This document shows, piece by piece, positions 11,579-25,600 of a stretch of 64,000 bases of DNA. How positions within the stretch are numbered: position 1 is the stretch's first letter; each line of letters begins with the position of its first letter. The DNA comes from Ziziphus jujuba. Lineage: Eukaryota; Streptophyta; Magnoliopsida; Rosales; Rhamnaceae. The stretch spans positions 32,398,501 through 32,462,500 of the forward strand of contig NC_083380.1 of NCBI RefSeq assembly GCF_031755915.1. The letters are read 5' to 3'. The translations under genes were made by a program, and so were the position numbers. The notes under the pieces were generated by a model. It searched no databases. It was not told the origin of the DNA and worked only from the letters and a program-made list of their open reading frames with translations.

Positions 11579-14100
11579 TGAAATCGTAAATGCATGTATT
11601 AATCACAATAGTTTATTGTAAAACAATTTTATTTGGAAGTCATGAAAATCAAAATAGAGAGAAATCAATCTTAACCATACGATTTGTGAACCGCCATATA
11701 TCACCACTAGATTTTCAAAAATTCAGGTAAAACTTAAATGAGGGGAAGGGATTTTAGTAAGAATACTACTCTATGCTCTCTCATTACTCAATGATCTGCA
11801 AAGTTTGATTTACAAGAAACTGATTACTATTAAGCTGAATGGCTAACCATAAAACTCTTTAATTCATGAAACTTTTTATGAATTCTCTTCCTGTTTGTTA
11901 GCTCACAAACTCTGTTACCAAAGCTTCATAAATATCCAAGCATTATACACATCAAACTATTCAAATCTGAGTAATTACAAAGATGGAAAGCAAAATATCC
12001 AAAAGTCCAGCATAGTGAAAATCTCCATGAACGTTGATGAATTCAGCATGCTGCCCTGTCATTAAGATGAAACTGTTCACATGACCCTCAAAAATATATA
12101 GAATTCAATTGAAATAGAATATAACAATAATATGGATTTTAAGCAAAAAAACAGAAAAGAGTTTAAAACTAACCCACTGAACATAAGGATGATTCATCCA
12201 CAGCAAAATCTAAGGCAAAATATCAACCGGAGAACTAGTGTCAAACTTCTGAAGTTGTCTAACTATCTGCAACCTGCAAATGTATGTTCAGAAGTTTAAT
12301 TGTATGAAGCATACAAGCAACATCATTTCAATTAATCATGTGGGTATCCAAATACATTCACATATAAAAATATGAGAACAGAAGATGATGTGTATATTAA
12401 CAGCATTTGTTTTGTCCAATTAACTTATCTACAAACAGAAAATGATAGATCATTAAAATAGAAACTGAATTTCTAGCATTACTATTAAGTATATTTAATA
12501 AATATTTACTGTTTTAGGTTTTATAGAATATACCAAATAGAAATATGAATAAAGCATGTAATAAGTACTGACTACCTGACTATCATGCTTACATGTTATG
12601 GCATTGTATAGCATGTCGTCCTCAATGGTCAGTCTGCAGCAAAATATTCGAGTAAGAGCTTACCAAAAGTAAATTGCAAGAACAAACAATAAGCAGAATG
12701 AAGCAGAGGATTAGTATCTAATTTCTGCAAATTACTTTTCACAAATGCTTATGAATTAATCACCTTGCATTCTACTTGCTTTCAAACAACTATTATGTTT
12801 GCTAGGGTAAACATGTCAAACTACGAACAATACAGGATATTAAAATAAAATTAAAATTCAAACTGGAATAATGAATTAGTACGGGAAATAGAAGGTACCC
12901 TGAAAAAACTGGAGAACTAACAAGAACTGGATGCATCTTGATGCTCAACATTCATCATAGGGCTCACTATCAACGAATATAGGAGGGAAATCAGCAATCT
13001 TGGATCAATCTTCTCCTCTCTCTCTCAAGTACACCATCCTTTTCGAAAAGGACAGTACTTAACAGACAACTGAATAAGAGATCCAATGGAACATCCAGAC
13101 CATATAACACCACCACCCACTGATAACATTTCCGTGGAAAAAATCTTAAGTAAACATCCAAAGCCAAACTTTTATTAAAAATTCTCCTTCCCATCCATCC
13201 AAATGAACTATGCAGCAACACTAAGTATGTTACCAAAATCTTCATAAACACCCAAGAATTAAGCACATAACATCCACAACACAGCTACAGAGATGAAATC
13301 CCAAGGAATAACCAACACCACTTCCCATTTATACATCAAAACAAGTATGTAAAACACTGGTCAATCTGCAACATATCACAACAAGTATGCAAAGTCAATC
13401 TGCAGGAACTCAAAACAATAAAATTCAACTGAAATAGATTAATAATGTTCATACAACGAATAGAAAATAATCTTAGAAACCAGACTGCTTGGCCCCACAA
13501 CCAAATCTAAGGCAGAAGACCAACCAGATAACTTGTATCAAACTCATTTAGTAGACGAACATGATTTCAAATGATGTGAGTATCTGAAATTCCAACGTCA
13601 CAACCATGAATCCGTAAGGATTATATATAGTATAAGCAATTTTGTTTGGTCAAGAAACTTGGACCACTTAAGCTGAAAATGATAGTATCATGAAAATATA
13701 TACTGACAAATCTAGCATTAATTATTAATATTGAGCATATCAAATCAATATTTACTGGTTACAAAGAAAGTAAAAATGTGATTAATGCATAAGTTGTAAC
13801 TTGTAGGAGCCTGACTCGTAGTGGTAAACTTTGTCAAGTAGAAACGTCAAGTAGAATGAAGTAGAGTATTATTGTTAACTAACTAGTTGTACTATTATGA
13901 TATCCTATTTAAATTAGTTTACTTGGTCTTTATCATTAATTTTGTGGTTGATAGCGTTAGTTTTCAGTCAAAGTACTTAAAAGCAGTAAAGTACAAAATT
14001 AATTGATTTTTTTTTTTTTTATAAAAAATAATTAAGCGGATGCATAAAAAAATAAAAGGAGCTTACCCACCCCAAGAGAAATTAAATTGGAGATGCAGCT
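11483..14100. other. Downstream flank of the NLR pseudogene; paralogous to 27426-29100
   Basis: Non-coding. From about 11770 it matches the flank of the second NLR unit (21600-21944 continuing at 27426-29100). For example, TCCAAAAGTCCAGCATAGTG occurs at about 11999 and again at about 27476. It serves as the unoccupied reference for the copia element at 21945 and the solo LTR at 28097. Within it, about 13180-13300 again resembles about 11890-11960, suggesting an older internal duplication. An AAT microsatellite lies at about 11536-11578. Confidence 0.7.
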
Positions 14101-14109
14101 AAGTGTTCA

Positions 14110-17100
14110 TCATATTTCCTCATAGTCGACCAGTATGTGAGGGATATGGGAAATCTTGGGCCGGTCTTGTCCTGTATCTCTCTGGCACCGTCCTTCAAGC
14201 TTAGAACAGCCATAGATATTCAACTCAGAAAGAGAAGCGGGCAGCCCTTCTTCTGGTAAGCACTGTAGCTCATAGCAATCCAGAAATCTCCAGTTTCTGA
14301 ACGGAAGTGAGGTGTCTAAAGGCCTTTCCATCAAGGGCTTTAAGGTGTGGAAGCCATCCGATGGAGAGATTAATGAGAGTAGTGGGAAGCAGCCCCTCAT
14401 CCGGAAATGAATCCAACACTACATCTATATCTCCGACCGAAAGAAAAGTGAGTGATTGTAGATTCCAGTGCCTGCGGCTTGCCAACAACTTATCGCATTT
14501 GATAATGTCAAGTTGTCGTAAATTACAAGGCATTGAGCATTCCGGAAATGACTCCAGTTGTGGACAATTTGACAGATAAAGAATTAGAAGAGATGGAACA
14601 GTGGTTTGCATGTGCTTCGGCAGTGACCTCAACTTTTCGCAATCTACAATCTCAAGCTCTTCCAGGTTGGGGGCATGCAATCCTCCTTTGGGAAATGACT
14701 CCAACTCTAGGCAGTATCTTAGATACAACCTTTTAAGAGAAAGGGTCGCAGGAGGTTGTTTCAAATATGTGAGGTGCTTTAGATTCCGACAATATTCCAG
14801 CCTAATACTTGTAAACATTTTGCCATAGTCTAATGCAATAGAATCATCGTTAAACTCACAGTTTTCGATACATAATTCTCCAGAGTTTTTATAACGCTGC
14901 TGCTTTCCTGACAATGCCAATTTTTTGCATCCATATATTCCGGCCTCTTCTATCGTATTGGGAAAGCATATATATGTGCATTTAATCTTGGACAATTTCT
15001 CAAATAAAATGTAGCAACCTTAGGAAAAGCAGCAACTCCATCCCCTTCAATAAATGACCAGTCCTCACACTTCTCCATATCATAAACACTGAATGACTCT
15101 AAACATCTAAATGGCCTAGTAGTAGTCACTGAACAACCACTGTAATAAAACTTATTGCCAACTTTCATCAATTCATCAAATCCTGAAACTGTAAGATCCT
15201 TAAGGCAGGTGCCCAAGTGGCGGTAACTTGCTACACTTGCTACATCCTTCGAGAGTTATCTTTTCTAAATCACAAAAAGAAGGATGACCCAACCACTTTG
15301 GAAATTCTTCACCTCCATAACATCTTATAGCAAGATACCTCAAGCTTGTGTAAGGTTCCAGTCCATTAAGTACCTCTCGGGAATTATTACTAGAATCATC
15401 AGGGCTCGAACAGAATTCTATTTTTGTGAGGTATTTCTTTTCCTTCAAATTGGCCTCCAACACATCTTCAACTTTCACAATGTTTTCCAGTCTTCTAAAA
15501 CAAAGTTTTCCATGCAAATGTTGAAGATCTTTTAATAACTGAATGGTATACCCACTATATTTGCCCACAATCAACTCATTCAATGTCTGCAAAATTTTCA
15601 AATTACCCATTTCGAATGGCATCCTTTCTAGACCTGTGAATTTTATGTCAAGACGGCGCAAGATGAGTCTTTGCGTTTCACTTGGAAACAGCTTAAGTTC
15701 TTGACAATGTGACAAAATCAGTGTTTGCAAATTGTATAGCTACAAACTATATTAGGCACCTCAGTAATCATAGTCTCGGATAAATTCAAATACCTTAAAA
15801 GTTTCAAATTCCCAATTGAATCATGTAGCTTTTTGATAGAACATCCACGGAAAGATAAGACTTCTTAGGTATGTTAGTGTTTGCAATTTTATCCCACCGT
15901 CACAATCTAGTGGAAAGAAGAAGGTGCGCAAATGATTAGCTATAAATGAATCCTCACACTTCTCCAAGCCGTGTATTTGTCCTTCGAGTTGTGAAAGATG
16001 ACGAACCTTGCTTAGAAGTATATTTGAGTTATTGTCATTCAAGCTTAAGCAAAAATCACCAGCTACAAATGTAGCCAGGTCTTGGACAAGATCATGCATT
16101 GTATAACAATCTGTTTCAAACCAGTCAATTGACTTTTGAAATATTGATATTATGATTGTTTACAATAATCCAGAAGCAGAGTACTCAACTGATTTTGACA
16201 ATAATGATCTTGATAATAAGTCATCAAAGTACTCTTCTCCAACTTTTTCTATCCTCTTGTTGTTTTGGGGTTCTAAAAGATCTTCTGCCATCCATAACCT
16301 GATCAAATCATCTTTATCAATCTTATAATTTTTTGGGAACATGGAACAATAAGCAAAACATCATTTAAGATATGAAGGTAGATAGTGATATAAAGCTGGT
16401 AGAATGTTGTTTCTCTGTTTGAGCAAGTCTCACATGTCGCTTTTTAGTACAGTCTCCCATTCCTCCAAACTTAGTTGATATCGCAATATGCTACCAAGAG
16501 ATTTTACTGCTAACAGAAGACCTTTGCATTTTTTGACAATTTGACTTCCAATTTCTACTAATTTTGAATGGGCATATGGATCTGCATCATTGAAGGCATG
16601 CTTTACAAATAATTTCCAGCAATTCTCATCAGACAATGTTTGCATCTGATAAGATGGGATATTATTATTACGCACCGATGCAACACTTTCATTGCGTGTT
16701 GTCACAATAATTTTACTTCCACATGCTCCACTTTGAAAAGGCTTCTTGAGCTCTTCCCACTCAAAGTAATCCTCGTTCCAAACATCATTTAGAATAAGAA
16801 GGAACTTTCTCCCTTCCAAAGCCTCCTGGAGTCTCACTTGAAGCAGGTCTAGATCATGACTATTATGGAATGTTTGGGAATTAGTCACTCTCTCTGTTAT
16901 TATTTTGGTTATTTTGAAAATGTCAAATTCATTTGACACAGAAACCCATGCTTTAAAACCAAAACAATTCTGTACCCTTTCATCATTGTAAACAAGTTGT
17001 GCAAGGGTGGTCTTTCCAATCCCACCCATATCCACTATGGGAATCGCAGAAAAATTATCACTGTTGCCCTTATCTGTTGTTAGCAACAACAACTCTATAA

Positions 17101-17644
17101 AGGCTTTTTTATCTTCATCCCTACCATAATCACCAGATTCTTCTACAGAAGAAGTTGCAGGTAATCTTTTTGAAGATATAGTCTGAACAGTACCTTCTTT
17201 TAATCCAAGGTGAACTTTTTGATCCAAAATCAATTTTAACGTATCAATTATCTCTCTCATCTTGGATTCTACCTGTTCATTAAAAGTAGTATTCATGGTG
17301 AACAGTTTGAGTACCTGATGATGACTTGAGGAGCTGCTGCTTCCATATTGTGCTTCTATCTTGCATCGCAAAGCTTCAGTGTTGATCACTTGCACGAAGT
17401 CCTCTGCATCATAGACTGCTGCTTGGAGTTCATGAAGCCACGCCCTCACATTTGTGTTCCAAATTTGCTTCTCCTCGGCATCATTGATAACGACATTAGC
17501 TGATAACAACATGATCTTCAACTCCCTGAACAGCCCTTGATTGAGTTTCTTTCCCCAAATGGAGTTAACGATATCCAGAGAAGCCATCTTTTTAATCAAT
17601 GCCTCAAACGAAGCAGAGAGAAAAGCTCCACCCACCAATTCCAA
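14110..17644 (-). pseudogene. CC-NBS-LRR resistance protein pseudogene (R13L1/RPPL1-like)
   Basis: In working form, such a protein is a cytosolic immune receptor. Order on the minus strand: coiled-coil Rx-N domain (VGGAFLSASFEALIKKMASL, VVINDAEEKQI, with DAEDF in the EDVID-like place), NB-ARC (P-loop DMGGIGKTTLAQ; RNBS-A FGFKAWVSVS; kinase-2 LLILNDVWNE; SKIIVTTRN; RNBS-D-like MFPKNYKIDKDDLIRLWMAE), MHDLVQDLA, then LRRs (for example FPKWLGHPSF, PPLGHLP, LPEEGLP). Decay: the expected start Met is lost (TTG in its place; the next in-frame ATG is about residue 20), TGA replaces the Trp after LKSDM at 16430-16432, there is another TGA just before CFAYCSMF near 16366, and several frame changes occur in the LRR part (near 15000, 15220, 15740-15820, 16160). 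Kinase-2 has Asn for the first Asp of DDVW, and the GLPLA motif reads GLLLA. A 2.8-kb solo LTR lies 512 bp upstream of the old start. Confidence 0.85.
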
Positions 17645-18155
17645 ACTAACAGAAAAATGCTATGTGATCTCGCTGGTTGCCTTGTCAGCTATCTAGCAAT
17701 CTGGTGAGTTAGCTCTCGCAGCCTTACTGGCATTGATTAAATGCCTGTTGAATTCTAAGTAAGAAACAAGTTTTGTCCAGTACTGCTGAAACTTTTGTTC
17801 TTTTACTAGCTAGATATTTTCCTGTATTTTTTTTTTTAATTTTTTATAACTTTTTCAGTCTAGCTAACTTATCCATAGGTTCTAAGTTCATCAACAAAAA
17901 AGAAGATTTCCATGCAATAGTCCCACTGTCTTGCACCACAAAATGCAGGAGTGGTCATTTTCAGGACCCAATTACAATTAACAACTCAATATAGTTTAGA
18001 GCATTTTACCCCGAAAAAAAGAAAAAAAAGAAAAAGTATATATATAGTTTAGAGGAACCAAGAAAGTTGCAAATGTAGCTAAAGAAGAAGAGAAATCGTG
18101 TGACCGGAAGGTAAGTTAGGTAACTACCCAAAAGCAGAGAAACAAAGTTGGAAAT
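17645..18155. other. Upstream flank of the NLR pseudogene
   Basis: AT-rich former 5' region between the lost NLR start and the solo LTR. It holds a short TA run near 18040. No other feature was recognised. Confidence 0.5.
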
Positions 18156-20922
18156 TGTCAGGACCCGTCCAGAATTCCTTCCCCGGAACCCTAGACAAGC
18201 CCTGATCCCAGGGAAACCCTACCGAACCCTCCAACGGAAAATCCGGCAGAACCTCCCCTAAGGGATTTACTTACCACAAATTACCTGCACTGAAAACACA
18301 CTTCTATAAACATTCCCTTATTCCTCCCACAAACTACAAATTGATTCCACAAATTTCAACACTTCAAAAGAAAACAACAGCAGCAACCCAGTGCATTAAA
18401 AACAACTACACGTCCAATACAGTATACAGAGCATTATACAGATACATGTGGAATTTATAAAATGACAGATAAGAAGCAATACAAGACAGAGAGGAAAAAG
18501 GGAAGAAAAAACTTCTTGAACCGTCGGCAACGAACTGAGACGTTGGGCTCGCCCCGGACAATCAACGTCTCCAACCTGGACCTAGGGGAACGGAATTTAA
18601 GAGTGTGAGATGCTAATCATCTCAGTGAGTGACCCTATCTACTGTACACCTTTAATAATAATAATAATATATCAAATAAAAGGATTTAATAAATCAATAC
18701 CGAACAATTAAATAAATAAATAAATAAATAATATTTGAAGTAATAATTTCTCTCAAAACCCTCACTATTCACTCTATTGAAAATGTTCCCCTTTTAAAAC
18801 ATTTTCACAAAACCCGATGTGCGTACTCCCCGAAAACCAAGGGACCAAATAATTTAATAAACAACAATTAAATAAATAAATACCCCAAATATAAATAAAC
18901 TGCAATAAATTATAATAAACAATTTTAGAACACCTTTGGGGTTTAAAACATTATTTGCAATTTACACCGACGCACCACACCATATACCGGTGATGCCCTC
19001 CGATACCCAGCGTCCTGAGCACCGACTGGCGGGGGGGGGGGTTAAAGAGAGAAACCTGCAACGGTCACTTCGGCGTCCCGACAGTACCGCTGCTAAAACC
19101 ATCAACCCGGCCAAGGAGGGGGGCGGCTGTGCACAACAATAACCTTGCCTGCCCACGGTCCAATGGCAACTCACGGGTGAAGTAATAACCGCACGCTAAA
19201 CCACATAATAACCGCGTGCTACCACGTGTCCATACACCATACACCAGAACACCAATACTGTATAAGTGCGTCTAAAAATAAACATTAACAACCAACCGTA
19301 CCGTTTTTCCAAAAACCACCGTGGGAAATATACCAAATTTTCACAAAACACCATCCCACATATTTTTATTCAATAACCCGGTACGAAACATCGATAACAG
19401 ATAAAACCATACCTTTTCTCGTAATACGAGATTCAATAATTGAAATACCGCGGGCATAATTTATAAAATTAAACCACCAACTTAAACAAATATTTTCATA
19501 AAATATTTAACCCAATTATGCCCGAAATTTATATAAAATCCAATCACAACGAATTACTGAAAATACTTACTCATGTGTAATAAATACAATTTAATCACAA
19601 TAAAATAATAATCGGGAATTTCTTAATGACCCCAAAATTTCCATTTATTACCAATGGATAAATATATATATAAAATAATATTTTTCCCGATTATATTTAA
19701 AATACACCACATGAGCACAAATTACAGATACCAAATCAATACCACGTAAATACAATTAATTATCCCAAAAATATTTTTAAAGGTGGGTCACTCACCTGGA
19801 GCACGCAATTAACCCATGATCCACCACGGGATCAATTCTACGACTCACCGGTGCTCCTAGAACAAAATTCACAGACAGTCAAATAAATTAATATTTTAAT
19901 CGGGTAAATAATACCCGGTACCCGGGGGGTCAAACACAAACGTTAACCAAAATAGGTGAATGATATACCGAATCGAAGCTCGTGGGACGAGGATCACCAA
20001 TCCGGTCTCCATCGACCCCAATTCCACCGGAGGTGGCCGGAATTTGGTCGGGAAGTTTCGGCCGGTTTTCAATCCCTCGTATCTCGCACACCGCTTCAAA
20101 TTTTTGAGATTGGAGGCCATTTTTGAACTCAGGGGACCCAAAATAGGGGGAGAAGAGGCTTAATTGGGACTGGGCTGGCCGGAAAACACAAGAAAAGAGG
20201 AGAGAGAAAGGGAGAAAAAGCTTGCTGCGTGTTTTTGTCTCTCGGCTCGGGGAAGAAGAAAGGAAAAAAAGAAAAAAGAAAAGAAAAAGGAAAAAAGAAA
20301 GAAATGGTGTTTTCCCACGTGGGGAAAAGAAAAGAAAAAGAAAAAGAAAAAGGAAAATAAAAAGGAATAAAAATAAAAATAATTAAATAATCAAATAATA
20401 ATATTATTATTTAAAATAATAATAAAAATAATTTGATTTTAAACATGGTTGACATGTGGCATTTCACCATGGTGACACATGGTCACCTTCATTAAGTCAC
20501 ACGTGGCACATCGTTATGCGTGTAAAAATAATATTAAAATAATACAGTATTTGAAAAACTTTACAGGTCGATAACTTTCAAACCACATGTCCAAATCGGA
20601 CGTGCCGCTAGTCTACGGACTCGTATCGACGAGCACTTCACAACCATGCATGAGTCAAAGCTCAACCTTGCATGAATAAAAAGTCAACTCCGGCACCCCT
20701 TGGACAGTTTGAACCTCAACTTGTTTTGCTCATAACTTTCAAACCGTAGCTCCGTTTTCAACGTGCTACCAGTCTATGAACTCGTGCAACGTGTACTCCG
20801 TAACGGTACCTCAGTCAACCTAGAATTCCAACCGGATCAAAAAGTCAACTTTTGACCCGTTCGATCAACGGTCAACGGTCAACGTGCAAAAATTCCGACA
20901 TGGTTCGGGACGGGGTGTTACA
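18156..20922 (-). mobile_element. Large solo LTR (TGTAACACCCC... type)
   Basis: Read on the minus strand it starts TGTAACACCCCGTCCCGAACC and ends GGACGGGTCCTGACA, the TGT...ACA termini of a plant LTR. The first and last 15 bp are also partly inverted repeats of each other (11 of 15 bases match). It is flanked by AAAT on both sides (18152-18155 and 20923-20926). No gag-pol reading frame, primer-binding site or second LTR adjoins it, so it is best read as a solo LTR of about 2.77 kb left by recombination. It has higher GC than its surroundings and internal GTTGACC-type repeats near 20860-20885. The family is probably Ty3-type by overall look, but this is not proven. Confidence 0.65.
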
Positions 20923-21944
20923 AAATACCAAATTTCTCAAATTAAAGGGAACAATGGAAACCCAACTTCAATCAATCAGCTGAAAATCTCTTACATTCAA
21001 CATTTTCACCAAAATAAAGTATACCAACAATCACAAGTGCTTAACAGAAATTATTTTGGAAGCCAACACTGAACTTTAAATCAAAGAGAAAGTAAGTTAA
21101 AGAAGAGCGAGCAGGAACATTGTTTCAAAGGAAGAGAAAGTCTTTGGAAGTTCAACTAAAAAAACGAACATTGTTTTCAGCATATTAAAATAAAACACCA
21201 CCCATTCAAAATCCTAGTCGAAGAATAGAACCCAAGCATGAAACAGAGAAGAGAACACAGAGAGAGTGAGCCAACTATAAAAGTATAAAAGCGGCAACAG
21301 AAAGAGACCTTTAGATTTTTTGCCACTCTGCCCTCCATTAAAGCTGTCAGCTCATTAACGAGCAGCTATTAGATTAGTCATGGCAGAATGATTTTTTTTA
21401 GAGTTAATCAATATCCCAATAACTCCCTTGTTCAAAGCAATTTGAATATCTAAATCTACCATGCCCCCATAAAAAAATCATGGCTTTAATGTTTAACATC
21501 CTCCATGTAAATCTAGAAAGTTTTGTAATCAACTCTTTAAAATCTTAGACCTACTATGCTTGCCCAAAACATAATCACTACTCAATGTTTGCATCTCCTA
21601 CTCATTAGGGGGCAACAATGCTTGGTGGCTCTCAGTTGTATCATGATTGAGAGACTTGTATTCAAAGTTTGTTTTATAAGAAAACTGATTATTTACTTTT
21701 AAGCTTTAACTGTAAACCAACCCAATTAACCATCCATAACAGGAAAACTGTTATTTGAGCTGGTTGTCTTGTTCGGCCAGCAATCTGAGTCCTGCTCATT
21801 AAAATCCAAACAGTCTTGAGATAAAAATTCAAAGGAACAATCAAAATCCTAACAATAAAAGTTCTGTCCAATGTCCATGCAAACAACTATTTCCTGAAGC
21901 ATTGATTATGTTACCTTCGTAAACATCTAAACATTATACACATC
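20923..21944. other. Flank between the two NLR units
   Basis: It continues the host sequence interrupted by the solo LTR. From about 21600 it resembles 11770-11950, which marks the start of the second tandem NLR unit. No coding content was recognised. Confidence 0.5.
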
Positions 21945-22578
21945 TGTTGGAAATCAGAACAAACAAACAACACAAATCTTATCGAGGTTTGGCCAAGATA
22001 GCCTACGTCCTCATTGCTCCGGTGAGAGCTTCTGATCTCTTATTAATCTTGCAGCAATTACAGAGAAAACAACACTTGTACACAATCTGGTTTTCACACA
22101 GAAAACATAACTAAAACCGAAGTCCCTTTCTACACCCTCTCTACTTTGTGTATTCAATCTAATTCACTCAGAGATTTTTTCACTAAGAAAAATGAATACA
22201 ATAGAAGAAAATGTAGAACATGAATCTTGGAGCTCCTCTCTCTTTCTCAATCTTGAAGAAAAACTGGTATTTCTATTACTTTTTTCGAAGAGGAAGAGTT
22301 CTATGTATATATATTACATAACAGCTTCAAAACGACGTCGTCCAACTTATTATGAGGAATCACTCAGATTAAGACACGTAGCTTGCAGTTATTCTGTTAT
22401 AATAGGCTTGAAATGACCACTTTGTTCTTCTTTATTTCCAAGTAAATGAAACGATGCATTTTGCCCTACTGCAACTTATCCATCGAGTCTGAGAAGTCAC
22501 ACCAGCTTAAATCCTCTCCAAGTGTTGACCACACACCATAAACTTTGCAAGATTGAATTTGTGGATTAAACCTTCACA
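21945..22578 (-). repeat. 3' LTR of the first copia element
   Basis: 634 bp, TGTTGGAAATC...CCTTCACA as read on the plus strand. A purine-rich tract (AGGATTAGGTGGAGAT on the element strand, about 22580-22600) adjoins its inner edge and can serve as the polypurine tract. Confidence 0.92.
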
Positions 22579-22653
22579 TATCTCCACCTAATCCTCAAAT
22601 TTAACAAACACAGAAGCTCATCACCATCTCAGCAAGATTTCTTCACAAATTAA

Positions 22654-25600
22654 TCAGCTTGCTCCTATTCGAAGCAAGTTTTTGCAAGTGTTAAACTTAC
22701 CAACAGTAAGCACTTTTGTTCCCATATCTGAAGGATTAAACTCTGTAGGGATCTTCTCCAATCTGATTACTTTTTGAGCTGTCATATCTCGAATGAAATG
22801 ATATCTAACTTGAATGTGCTTAGATCTTTCATGAAACACTGGATTTTTACACAAATGTATTGCACTTTGACTATCTGAGTACAAAGTAACCTCCTGCTTG
22901 AGTGCTTTAAGCTCTGTCAGTAGCCCTTTAAGCCAAATGGCTTCTTTTGCAGCCTCAGTTGCTGCCATATATTCTGATTCAGTCGTTGACAAAGCCACCA
23001 TAGGTTGTAACTGAGATTTCCAACTTATGCAATTTCCACACAAGGTAAATGCATAAGAGGACATTGACCTTCTCTTGTCCCTATCTCCTGCATAATCAGA
23101 ATCTAGATATCCATTTAGCTCCACTCCACTTGAATCCCTCTTATAAATCAATCCTTCACTCGCTATATGTTTCAAATACCTTAGAAGCCATTTTAAAGCT
23201 TCCCAATGATCTCGGCCAGGATTTGCCATATATCTACTCAAGACACTAATGGCGTGAGCTAAATCAGGCCTAGTTAAGATCATCACATGCATCACTGACC
23301 CCATAGCATTAGAATAAGGAACTTCTATCATGTCTTCCTTCTCTTGCTCAGTTGATGGGCATTGTTCACTTGATAATTTGAAATGTCCACCAAGAGGTAC
23401 ACTTGCAGGCTTTGCACCTTCCATTGAAAACCTTGAAATTACCTTCTGGATCTATGAAGATTGCAGCAACTTCATTTCACATCTTGACCTGTTTCTTACT
23501 ATCTCTATTCCCAAAATCTTCTTGGTTGGTCCAAGATCCTTCATTTCGAACTCTGACTTTAATAAGTTCTTCACAATTTGTATAATTCTGCCATTTGGTC
23601 CAGCTAGAAGCATGTCATCTACATATAACAGTAGATACACTGCTTTATCTGTCATAGGGTCTTTAAAATATAAACAGCTGTCAAAATTATTTCTTTCAAA
23701 ACCAGATTTCACCACAAATGAGTCAAAACGTTTATGCCACTGTCTTGGTGATTGCTTAAGTCCATACAGTGACTTCTTAAGCAAGCACACCAAATCTCCA
23801 CCTTTCCCTTTAATCTCAAAACCTTCAGGTTGCTTCATATATATTATTTCTTCCAATTCACCATGGAGAAAGACAGTCTTGAGATCCATTTGTTCTAATT
23901 CCCATTCAAAATGAGTCACTAATGCCAACATGACTCTTATACTTGTATACTTCACAACCGGTGAGAAAATCTCATTGTAGTCTACTCCTTCCACCTGAGT
24001 AAATCCCTTAGCCACTAATCTGGCCTTGAACCTCATTGGTTCAGATTTAGACATGCCCTCCTTGACCTTGTAGATCCATTTACAATCTACAACTCTTTGA
24101 ATTGTTGGCGTTGGTACTAAGTCCCAAGTTTTGTTCTTATGAAGAAATTCCATTTCCTCCTTCATGGCTTCTTTCCATTTTGCTGATTCCTTAGATTTCA
24201 CTGCTTCTTTGTAACTCCTTGGCTCATTATCAGTGAGCTCTTCGAATGCCACCAAGGCATAAGCTATGTAGTCTGCATAACTGTACTTCCTGTTTGGTTT
24301 CACTTTCCTTTTAGCTCTATCTCTTGTCAGCAAATAGCCAGGTGATGCTATATTTTTGTTTCTTGTACTTGGTGATTGCTGTTGGGTGTGATCATCTTCA
24401 GAATCTTCATCAGACTGTGCAGGTGTTAGTTTTTCTGGTTCATCACCTCTTGCAGGTTCATTTACTCCTTCTGAAGTTGGCCTTCCATCCAAGTCTTCAC
24501 TATCTTGGTTTTCCACCTCAGGAAACAGATTTAAACTTCTTGTCTCCACTTTGTTGCTCATTTCATCACCTGCACTGTTAGTATCTTTGCAAGGCATAGA
24601 ATTTTCATCAAAAATGACGTCTCTGCTAATAATGACTTTAAAACCTTTACTTTCTCTATCCCAAAGCCTATAGCCTTTAATTCCCTGAGGGTAGCCTAAG
24701 AAAATACATTTCAAACTCCTAGGTTCAAGTTTCCCTTCAGATTGATGGACATATGCAGCAGAGCCAAAATCCTCAGCTTGCTATAATCAGGTTTCTTACC
24801 AAGCCACATTTGTTTAGGAGTTCTAAAATTTAAAGCTGTAGAAGGTGACAAGTTCACCAAATACATGGCTGTCATAACAGCCTCACCCCAAAACAGCTTA
24901 GGTAACCCAAATGACACTAGCATGCATCTTACTTTATCACGTAAGGTTCTATTCATTCTTTCAGCCACACCATTTTGCTGTGGTGTGTATTTCACAGTTC
25001 TATGCCTTATAATACCATTTTACTTGCAAAAGTCATCAAATTCTCTATTGCAAAACTCAAGACCATTGTCTGTTCTTAAAATTTTAATAGTTTTGCTGGT
25101 TTGATTTTCAACCAGCAATTTCCCCTCTTTAAACCTTGAAAAAACGTCATCTTTAGTCTTTAACAAGTATATCCAGATTTTTCTAGAATAATCATCAATT
25201 ATAGACAAAAAATATCTGTTTCCACTCTGTGTTTGCACCCTAGCAGGTCCCCACAAATCAGCATGAACATAATCTAAGACAGATTTGGCCCTATTTGAGC
25301 TCAAATTAAAACTGACCCTGTGTTGTTTGCCCAAAATGCAGGTTTCACAAGGCTCTAAATTACTGACTACATCCTTATCAAAAACATTTTGTTTATTCAA
25401 GTAATACAGGCCTTTTTCACTAATGTGGCCTAATCTCTTATGCCATAAAGCAGTTTTATTAGCAGGTGAACTTGTGAACTTATAGAAGCATTACTCGAAT
25501 TGACTAATGGCTTACCAAGTAAGACATATAGGCCATTTTTCTTCTGACCCTTCATTACTGCAAGTGATCCTTTGGTCACTTTCATGACACCATTCTCTGC

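Noticed and set aside
12991..13266. 91-codon minus-strand frame
   Set aside because: It is in the NLR downstream flank, not kept in the paralogous copy, and has no recognisable domain.
19896..20163. Overlapping frames on both strands in the GC-rich part of the solo LTR
   Set aside because: No domain, and the position is inside an LTR; GC content alone explains the open frames.
22192..22416. 74-codon frame repeated at 27039-27263
   Set aside because: It lies in both LTRs of the first copia element. Identity reflects LTR duplication, not a gene family.
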